From assembly GCF_030272615.1 (NCBI RefSeq), contig NC_081415.1:264046925-264110924 (forward strand): DNA of 64,000 nucleotides. The letters run 5' to 3'. The notes beneath the pieces were generated by a model. It searched no databases. It was not told where the DNA came from and worked only from the letters and a program-made list of their open reading frames with translations. Position 1 is the first letter of the stretch; every line of letters begins with the position of its first letter. Origin of the DNA: Cryptomeria japonica (lineage: Eukaryota > Streptophyta > Pinopsida > Cupressales > Cupressaceae). The translations under genes were made by a program, and so were the position numbers. Positions 55,747-64,000 of the stretch are shown one piece after another.

Positions 55747-56346
55747 ACTGTTATCAAAATTACTTAACTCAAATGCATGTAGCTTACCGATAGTAGCATC
55801 TAAAGAAACTAGCATATTGGGTACATAACTCAATTCATTGATTACAGAGACTCAGATTGCATAAGCTAGTAGAAGGGTTCTTAACAACTTACTTGTTATA
55901 TCCTTTTCTTCAATAGTTCCACCCGCTCCTTTGATTTTATTGACAATTTCTTTTAGTCTTGTACCGTACTGGGTTATGTTCTCACCTTCATTCATCCTCA
56001 TAGATTCAAGTTGTCCTCTTAGACTATCCACTTTTTCTCTTTGAACATGTTCATCACTGCCATACATAGATATGAGTTTGTCCCACATTGCTTTTGCATC
56101 ACTACAACCTTCTAGATCATTAAACTCTGAGTCGGTCAATGCTGATGATATCTCAATCATTGCTTGAGTGTGTTCTTGCTTTGCCTTTATCTCTTCCATT
56201 GTCAATGGATAGGTGCTCGGTGTAATGAAAACATTCTCCAGATAATATGTTGCATATTCTCCAACTCCTGATAAGTGCAGCTTCATCCTTTTCTGCCATG
56301 TAGAGAAACTAGACTTGTTCAGCTTCGGTGCATCCCTCTTATACAT
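55747..56346 (-). pseudogene. gag: copia 2 gag N-terminal part
   Basis: ATG 56346 starts MYKRDAPKLNKSSFSTWQKRM, with the conserved Trp of copia gag. The UBN2-type core follows (MWDKLISMYGSDEHVQ, then LRGQLESMRMNEGENI and YGTRLKEIVNKIKGAG). TGA at 55852-55854 after LLAYAI fits a lost CGA, and the frame goes on through ELSYVPNMLVSLDATIGKL to the solo-LTR insertion at 55741. The start lies 50 bases after the primer site. Together with 53792-54440 this would be one gag of normal length. Confidence 0.87.
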
Positions 56347-56396
56347 CTTTGGATCTTTGCCTCAAGTACCTTTAAACTTTTCTTCCAGAGTCCAAA

Positions 56397-56408
56397 GCTC
56401 TGATACCA
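56397..56408 (-). other. Primer binding site, initiator tRNA-Met (copia 2)
   Basis: TGGTATCAGAGC in minus orientation. A second, decayed version (TAGTATCAGAAC, about 56417-56428) lies 20 bases upstream within the LTR end. Confidence 0.88.
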
Positions 56409-56410
56409 AT

Positions 56411-57930
56411 TAATAGTTCTGATACTAATTGTTAAGTACAGATGCAAAGCTAACAAGATGAGAGGGGAGGGTGAATCATATAAGCTTAAACTTCCATGAA
56501 ATCAATAGATTCAACCTTGGTAGCTTTAGTAGATATATGTAACCAAAACTATAAAACATGCAAACTCATAAACAGATAACATCACAACACATTCAACACC
56601 AGATTTAACATGGAAACCCAAATAGCGAAAAACCATTGTGAGATTTTGGACCCACTAAGAAATATACTCTTCTAGAGTATGCTCGGTTAAAAGCAAATCT
56701 TGCTAAAGATTACAAAGACATTGCTAGATGTGACCCGGTTAAGGGATTTCCCTTAGATCTGTTAGGATCTTCACTTTGTTAGAAGCGACCTTGTCAAAGA
56801 ATTTCAAACACTCAACTAGAATGTTACCTTGCAAGAGTTTTTACAAATAAGACTGTTAAGTCCACTCAGTTAAGAGATTTTCTATCACTTTACAAAAAAA
56901 CAGTAATAAGAATATATCTGCAACTTTACATCTAAAATGCTAAAGCAGATTCTTATTTACTCAATACTTTGTAGTCATAGGACTTATCTTGTCCCTGTGC
57001 TGGGCTCTATATTCTGTTAATCAAACAGGTCTTCAAGCTTTTGTGCTCGGTAATCACTATGTATCATCCCTGTGCTTACATTTGCCTGCATACATTGTTT
57101 ATCAACAGTTCCTTATTTATAAACAATTTGCTAACCGCTTAATCTCCTTGATCACATTTCCCATGATCAATCTTAGCCATCAGATCTCCAGACTTGACCA
57201 GGTTCAATGTATCCTTCAATCTGAAAATGTTTTACCTCACCTTGGAACTTGCATACATTTCTTGGAACTTGTGCTAGGGTATTGCGGTTCAATCTGAGCT
57301 GTAGATCTTCCTGCTGATCTTCCATTGCCATAGATCCTTAACAAACTTCATACACTTTGTATCAATCATTTAATCATATCCAGCTCATCAACTTCCTTCA
57401 TTAAATAACACATGTATTCATCCAATGCATTCTGTTATTACTCGGTTGCAACTCGATAAATACTAAACTTCACTCGGTAGACATTCCGCCTTCATTAACC
57501 AATAGCGACAACCTTAGGGTTTACCGACTAGGTTCCTTAGGGTTTACCGACTAGGTTCTTTGCTCGATAACATAGTATAGTATTAACCTTACAAACATTA
57601 GCGTATGTAGGATATCAAAACAATCTAAACATCATGATCTCATCATTGTCTAACTTGGTAATAGTTTCCCATTGAATAACTTATTCCTCCCCTTATTCAT
57701 CACATTCTTTCTATGTCTTTTACCGACATCTTAATTCTCTTTAAAACATACTTCTTAAGATATGGCAACATCATACTAAATCAGAAAATCAATTTATTGA
57801 CATCAATGACAAAATAATATTGTTAAGACAGTAAATATCCTTAATCAGTTATATCCATAATCATCAACAACCTTCTCAATATCCTTATTGAAATGCCAAC
57901 AATCTCCCTTTGTTTGTTATGATGCCAACA
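56411..57930 (-). repeat. 5' LTR of copia 2
   Basis: 1520 bases, beginning TGTTGGCATC in minus orientation and ending ...AACTATTA just before the primer site. The classic end would be AACA at 56429, but similarity with the 3' LTR extends 19 bases further, so the LTR includes the primer-site-like stretch. Confidence 0.85.
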
Positions 57931-57966
57931 AATTTTACATCGATGTTACTCAAGAAAATCATATGA
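57931..57966 (-). other. Proximal 3' UTR of LINE 2
   Basis: 36 bases between the ORF2 stop and the copia insertion. Confidence 0.6.
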
Positions 57967-60900
57967 CTATTGTTGCAAACCTTCCCATACCCTAGAAGAA
58001 ATTTCCTCAAAACCTACCTCTCGCTGATTAGCATTGCTATCAATGGCTAAATTTGCCAAATAATTTGCAATCTTATTAACTTCTCTGTAACAATGGGATA
58101 CCAAGAAAGATTCAAACAATTCTAATTTTTGTAAAATGGGATCAAGTATATACTGCAAATTCCAACAATTCAAATTCTTTTTCATAACACATTGAATAAT
58201 CACCATAGAATCACCTTCAATTATTAAGTCCTTAATACCCAAAGAGATTGCCATATCCAATCCAAAAGACAAATCATGAAATTCTACATAATTGTTAGTT
58301 TTAAAACCAATAGCATGACACTTAGCTTGAATAAAATTTGCATTGTGATCATAAATTACCATCCCTACCCCAGCCGGCCCAGGGTTACCATGAGAGGCCC
58401 CATCAAAATTCAGTTTAACGTGCCCCCACGGAGGAGGTTTCCATCTAGTAGAGCATCTCTTACCTATTGCATCATTCTTTTTAAAAATTGAACCATGAGA
58501 GGGTAAAACTGACAGCAACTTCCAAACTCTAGTAACTCTACTATCCCAGTGCGAAAAAGAAGTAAGATTTTCCAAATTCTTATAAATAAATGACAAAGCA
58601 ACCTTAGAGATTGAAGACTCAATTTTTAATAGAACCTCAGACACAGGAGACCTTATTTTTTTAAATATCCTATTGTTTCTCTCTAGCCAAACATTCCAAA
58701 TCACAATCGATGGAGATATGATCCAAAGGCATGCATAAAAAGATGAGGCAAACATAAAGGGCCAAGATCTAAAATGGGAAATGAGATCCTTACCAATAAC
58801 AAAGGATATATTTAACTTCTCAAACAACCACTGCCAACATTCATAAGCATAATCACAATGTACGAATAGGTGTGAAGAAGATTCCAAATTTTTGTTACAA
58901 AGAACACAAGGGAAAACAATAGTAATACCAAGCCTATCTAGTCTCATACCTATAAGGACTCTATCTTGAACTGTCAACCAAGCAAAGGCTCCAGCTTTGG
59001 GAAGACAAGCCAAATGCCAAAACAACTTATATGGCCAAGAAGATAAATCTTTAGCAACCATAAGAGAGTTGTAACCATCTTTATCAGTGTACTTACCAGA
59101 AATATTCTTTGTCCAAATAAGTTCATCCTCAGAATCAAAAAGAAATACAATTCTATTCCCCAAAATCTTTTCAAAATCTAATTTCTTGCTTTGATCAACA
59201 TCTAAGAAATCAATCGACTTCCATCTAGCTAGCTTACGGGGTCCACTAGTCACAATTTTAAAATAATCTGCTACAAAAACACCCCAAAGGGAGGAAAGAA
59301 TAGTAATCAAAGGAGACCAATCCCTAATATTCACCAAAGGTGTGTGTCCATTCCATACTTCATCCCAGAATCTGACCTTTCTACCATTATGAACAATCCA
59401 TGAGAGATGAGGCAAAATAACTGATCTACATTTACAAAGGAAATTCCAAATAGTAGAACCTGAAGGCAAATTTGAGACTTTAAAAATGTACTCTCTCAGT
59501 CCATTATTTAAATATTTGGCAAACATAATCTGTGCCCATAAGGAGCTAGGCTTGTCATATAATTTCCAAACCAACTTAGCACCTAAGGCTAAATTTTGAT
59601 TCTCTAGACTCTGAATTCCTGTTCCCCCAAGTTCCTTAGGCAAACATACCTTATCCCATGCAACTAAAGGGAGTTTCTTCTTGCCATCTTTATTATTGTT
59701 CCAAAGAAAATCTCTAAAAGTATCTTGTATACTAACAATGACTACTTTTGGAGACTTCAAAACAGACATGAGATATATGGGAACAACATTCAAAACAGAC
59801 TTGATGAGAACAATTTTACCCACCAAAGTTAACCATCTATGATTCCATGAGAGAATTCTTTTAGAATGACCGAAATAATCTTATCCCAAAAACCAATCTT
59901 ATCCTATTTAACAAAGAAAGGAATCCCAAGGTAAGTACATGGAAGACTTCCAGTCTCAAATCCCCAAAAGGATTGCAACCTATGCTAAACTAGTTGTGAT
60001 GTATTAAGGAAAAAAATCTTTGATTTATCACCATTCACTTTCTGACCAGAAAATGATGCATAATTTTGTATTATTCCTTTAATCACTTTTGCCTCAACTA
60101 ACGAAGTATGTCCAAACAATAGAGTATCATCAGCAAAGAGAAAATGAGAAATACTTTGGGGAATATTCTGAATCCTTATACCTTTCCAAAGCCCCCCCAC
60201 TTTAGTAGCCCTAATAGCCCAAGTAAAGGTTTCAGCTAGGAGAATAAACAAAAAGGGAGAAAGGGGATCTCCCTATCTCAAACCCCTAGAGGAAGTTAAA
60301 AAACCACAAGGAGAACCATTAATTAAAACTGAGAATCTTGCAAAAGAAATACATGCACGAATCCATTTGACCCAGGCCTTGGAAAAACCTAACTTTTCAA
60401 GAACAACACATAAAGCCCCCCACTCTACTCTATCATAAGCCTTCATCATGTCTAGTTTAAGTATCATGGTCAGGGTTCTTTGGGTGGAAATAGAATGCAA
60501 CACCTCATGTGCTACAATTGCACCCTCTATCGTCTCCCTTTCGGGAACAAAACCACCTTGCTCCAATGAAATGATCCTAGGTAGAATTTTTGCCAACCTA
60601 AGGGAAATTGCCTTCGTAAATATCTTATACAAAGTGTTACATAAAGCAATGGGGTGGAAGTCAGCAAAAGTCTTATTATCCTCTTTTTTAGGAATAATTG
60701 CAATCATTGTAGTATTAAGTTCTTTTAAAATGGACCTATTTCTCCTAGATTCCTCGAGAGCCAATAAAACATCATTTCCCACAAAATCCCAACATTTCTG
60801 AAAAAAATAAAGGAGTAAAACCATCTGGTCCCGGGGCTTTATCCGGATTCATGGAAAAGACAACACTCTTAACTTCTTCTAAGGAAAAGGGAGAAATCAA

Positions 60901-62214
60901 CATCTTATTGTCTTCCAAAGATACTAAAGGCTGAATATTAGATATAATATCATTGCTGAGATTTCCATTTTCCGAAGATAATAATGACTTAAAAAACCTC
61001 ACTTCCTCTAAAGCAATGTCCTTTGGCTTTGTCAATAAATTCCCATTCTGACGCTGAATACAAGATATCCTATTCTTACATCTTTTAATCTTAGTTGAAG
61101 AATGAAAAATTTTTGTGTTCCTGTCACCATCTGAAAGCCATAACTCTCTAGATTTTTGTCTCCAATAGATTTCCTCTCTAGCTAACACCTCCTCAAGCTA
61201 TAATTTTAGTGACTTCAATTCATCAAAAACTTGTGGCACCATACCATGTTGAAGCACATGAGTATTAAAACACTCAATCATATCTTGAATCCTTTGTTTC
61301 TCCTGAAAAATGTTCTTAAAATGCGAGATATTCAATTCCCTAATATTCAATTTCAAATAACTTAACTTCTTAGCAATTTGAAACATACGAGACCTAGAAC
61401 AAAAAGGAGCAGAATTCCACCATTTCATAAGCAAAGGCAAAAAGGAAGAATCCCTATTCCACATGGGCTCAAATTTAAATGGAGACTTAGAAGAAGCCCT
61501 ATCCTCAATAACTGAAAGGGAAATTGGAAAATGATCAGAACTTGAGACCGGTAGAATAGAGGAAAAGAATTCAAAATCTGAATCAATCCAATTCTCAGAT
61601 AACAAAAACCGATCTAATCTCTCAGCAATCTGAGAAAAATCCCTTCTCATGTTTGTCCATGTGAAAAACCCATTCTGAGACTTACAATAAAAAAGGATCA
61701 TATTAGAAATGAAATCCCTAAAGTCATCCATAATCCTTTTATTAGGGAAAACACCTCCTCTTTTCTCATCTAAATCAGTGATAGCATTAAAATCACCTCC
61801 GAAGATAATAAAGGAACCATGTTTTAAGGGAGAAGAAATCCTCTTTAATTCACCCCATAGCTTACTCTTCCCTTGAATTCTTGATGGAGCATAAATGTTA
61901 AAAAGCCATAATTTAACCTTTGAAATTTTGTTTATAACTAAAGCCAACATCCAATTTGTAGCAGATGCCACTAACTGTACCTCAATATTATAATTATTCC
62001 AAAGCAGTGCCAAACCTCCTGAAGCACCACAAGCCGGAGAAGAAAGAAAATTCCACCTTCTCCAAGATGAAAAAACCAAATCAGCAGACTCCTTTAACAA
62101 CTTTGTTTCTTGCAACATAAAAATATCACACTTAATTAAGTCCATTTGGGACTTAATTAAGAGTCTCTTGTTAGGGGCATTTAAGCCCCTAACATTCCAA
62201 GAAATAATTCTCAT
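57967..62214 (-). pseudogene. LINE 2 ORF2: endonuclease, reverse transcriptase, zf-RVT, RNase H
   Basis: ATG 62214 starts MRIISWNVRGLNAPNKR. Endonuclease motifs are all present: LQETKL, GGDFNAI, RLDRFLLS and SSDHFPI. RT has NPDKAPGPDGF (about 60850), LKLDMMKAYDRVEW (about 60440) and FADDTLLFG (about 60130). zf-RVT has CVLCNKN and HLFVHCDYA (about 58850-58910). RNase H has FDGASHGNPG, VEFHDLSFG and IEGDS, but the last motif reads NKIANYLA where NKIADYLA is usual. Breaks: TAG at 61198 (SLKLQ), a frameshift in a T run near 60800, TAG at 60273 inside LRQGDPLSPF, TAG at 59985 and a frame change near 59850. About 1,416 codons. RNase H is known from some plant L1 lineages. Confidence 0.88.
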
Positions 62215-64000
62215 TGTCCTCGAGGGGAGGCCGAAGCTCCCCTCTTCCCATTAATCAAAGAATTTTTGCTTTCCCCAAAGCAACCTTGCAAATTACGTTT
62301 CACAGCCCCTGATCTTGTCATAGGTGGACTATCCACGAATCTTTTACTCCTCTTTCTTTTTACACTTACAGGAGTTAGGCATGTTTTCTTAGGCCTACCA
62401 AGAGAGACCGAATGCCTCCCTTGCCCACCAACAGGAGAAAGGGACAAAGTCTTTTGAATTCCAACATCAATTTCCATTTGAGTCTTAAGATTATTTGGAG
62501 GCCTACCTCTCTTAGGAGAAACCACCAATGGTGAAAAAACTGGAGTTGTTTGGACAATTGGTAAACTCTTGCATAACTTTGGAGAAGCTAGGATAAATGG
62601 ATTATCTTCAAAACCCAACTCTATTGTAGCCAAAACCGCAAAAGGATTAGCAGATGCAGAGATTGGAAGGGTCGAGTTTATACCCCCCAAATCATTCTCA
62701 ATTGAACAAACAACTCTATCAGTAATACCCTCATCCATTTGATGTGCATGATTGTTAAAAATATCATGTACTTGCTGAACCAGATTCTCATCTAGCATAA
62801 TAACAGGGACAACCTCTGATGGATTACTATTCCCTAAGGAAGATTCATTAGCCATATTAATTTCAACATTTAGAGGGGAATTATTAGACACCAAATTCTT
62901 AATTTCCTAAACTAAAGAAGCATCATTAGGAAAACCTATGGCAGGTACCTATTTAATAGTTTCCATATCAACCACTACAATTTTATCTAAATTCACATTC
63001 TTTGAAGAATCCAAAACCTCCTTTTGAGTGCATGAAGACAAATTGTCGTCCTCACCCTCTGTGTGATTATTTGGCATCTTAGGGCAATCTATCATCAATG
63101 GGTGATCTACTCCATTCATCGGGGGATTACCATCCACTATACCCCCATTATTAGAAAATGTCTTCAGTAAAGATGGAAGTGAGACCGAACCCGAAGTGTG
63201 ATTATTTGGTTTCCCAGAACTACAACACAATGGATTATTTTCAAGATTAATGTGACCTGTTTCTACCAATTTATGCGAAGAGACATTTCCACATCCTTCA
63301 ATCGAAGGTCCCGCTGACAAACAATCTTTATTAAGGGTTTTAGGGACAGAGTCAACAACCTACTAGTTTTTCTTAAAATCCATAAGTAAAGGAGCATCCA
63401 AAAGTAAAGGAGACTTAAGAAGCTCCGTATCTAATTTCTTAATTGACTGGTGCCAAATACCATCATGAGACTTGATATTACAAGTACGGGGGCAAACATT
63501 GTTAGGGTTGATAAGAACATAAATTTTTACCAGAACCTTCCCCTCCACAAAGTCCATCTTAGATGTTAAAAAAGTTCCAATAGAATTTCCAATTTTCTCA
63601 AGAACATCTAGATCCATAAATTCAAAAGGAATTTTAGGTAAACCAAACCAAAAAGGAATAAGTTTTGAACTAGACCAAGAAGGAACAGAAAAAGGTTTCC
63701 AAGCCGCAATTGAAATTAAATGTTTTCCAAACCAATGATGCGAAGTTCTTAATACCTCATCTTTGAAAGAAGGAGAATCAAAGACAATAATAAAAGCATT
63801 CATAGATAATAATTGAAAATAATGCATATCCCCTCATCTTTTTTGCAATTTATGATAAAGCTTTAACAAACTAATTTGATCACCCCAAATTTCCCTAGAA
63901 ATAGCATTCGTATGCAAACAATTCGCTTTCTTATCGACATAAGAACCTAAAAGATCGATACAAGGGATAGGAGCCCAAACCTGCGATGAAGAAACCTTGG
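62211..64000 (-). pseudogene. LINE 2 ORF1 (partial, runs off window)
   Basis: The frame is open from the window edge (KVSSSQVWAPIPCIDLLGSY), with TGA near 63833 after KLQKR, tandem TAGs at about 63360-63365, and TAGs near 62946 and 62907. All of the TAGs fit CAG. Residues around 63540-63760 (IPFWFGLPKIPFEFMD, MDFVEGKVLVKIYV) match the DUF4283 type of plant L1 ORF1. The C-terminal third has short basic motifs such as KRGRPPN and LGRPKKTC, AT-hook-like. The stop TGA overlaps the ORF2 start as ATGA. ORF1 would bind the element RNA. Confidence 0.82.

Larger units (their letters stand above)
49056..57930 (-). mobile_element. Ty1/copia retrotransposon (copia 2), nested in LINE 2
   Basis: Minus-strand element of 8.9 kb including a 1.3-kb solo LTR in its gag. 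LTRs are at 56411-57930 (5') and 49056-50560 (3'), the primer site at 56408-56397 and the purine tract at 50574-50562. Gag, protease, integrase, RT and RNase H are in copia order. The five bases AATTT (minus strand) are shared at both flanks only if the terminal T and A are counted in, so the target duplication is not clean. It is inactivated by stops, a disrupted gag and an integrase Glu-to-Lys change. Confidence 0.9.
48561..64000 (-). mobile_element. L1-type LINE with RNase H (LINE 2), interrupted and running off the window
   Basis: On the minus strand ORF1 (from beyond 64000 to 62211) and ORF2 (62214-57967) are followed by a 3' UTR split by a copia element (49056-57930). The UTR resumes at 49055 and ends at a poly-A run, seen as ten T at 48561-48570 on the + strand. 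The continuity is inferred from the AT/TG-rich UTR-like texture on both sides and the A tail; it needs an intact relative to prove it. The 5' end lies outside the window, so its target duplication cannot be read. Confidence 0.75.

Noticed and set aside
49056-57930. Clean 5-bp target duplication for copia 2
   Set aside because: AATTT is shared only if the terminal T of TG and A of CA are counted as flank, so I do not claim it.

Overview
This is a window of large-genome plant nuclear DNA, most likely from a gymnosperm such as a conifer. The clade is an inference from element style and decay pattern. I found no convincing host gene, tRNA or rRNA. Almost everything datable is retrotransposon: three nearly complete LTR elements on the + strand or minus strand plus one terminal-repeat gag element, one truncated copia copy, one solo LTR, two L1-type LINEs, one MITE and several relics. 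The evidence for a plant is Ty1/copia elements primed by initiator tRNA-Met, a chromovirus-like Ty3/gypsy element with LTRs above 4 kb, and LINEs whose ORF1 is of the DUF4283/zinc-knuckle type and whose ORF2 carries zf-RVT and, in one case, RNase H.

Layout. 1-175 is GA/CT-rich simple sequence. 176-6797 is a complete copia element (TSD ATATC) inserted into it. 6803-8060 is the rest of the purine/pyrimidine array, which switches strand near 7405. 8353-16209 is a 7.9-kb element (TSD GTTAT) with two LTRs, a tRNA-Trp-type primer site and one long gag-protease frame, but no reverse transcriptase, RNase H or integrase. 17075-19857 is a copia LTR with a partial gag and no 3' LTR. 19858-23751 is AT-rich unassigned DNA. 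23757-38192 is a 14.4-kb gypsy element (TSD GAATA); its right LTR holds a 986-bp MITE whose empty site is preserved in the left LTR. 39932-46060 is a minus-strand LINE. 46700-48260 holds a retropepsin relic and a diverged LTR related to the gag-only element. 48561-64000 is a second minus-strand LINE whose 3' UTR was split by a minus-strand copia element (49056-57930), which in turn carries a solo LTR (54446-55741, TSD GACCC): a three-level nest.

How the parts work together. Every coding region is a retroelement replication gene: gag builds the particle, protease, RT, RNase H and integrase copy and insert the DNA, and the LINE endonuclease and RT do target-primed insertion. All coding copies are dead by sequence. 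The mode of death is strikingly uniform: in-frame stops are overwhelmingly TAG in place of CAG and TGA in place of CGA. In the gypsy element 18 such stops sit in one frame of about 4.8 kb with no frameshift at all. In two elements the catalytic integrase glutamate is a lysine through a change at a CHG site. This is the mark of methylcytosine deamination in heavily silenced DNA. The most novel-looking items are the gag-only element with its repeated GGACC hairpins, the duplicated primer-site sequence in the minus-strand copia element, and a perfect 30-bp inverted repeat that has overwritten part of that element's RT.
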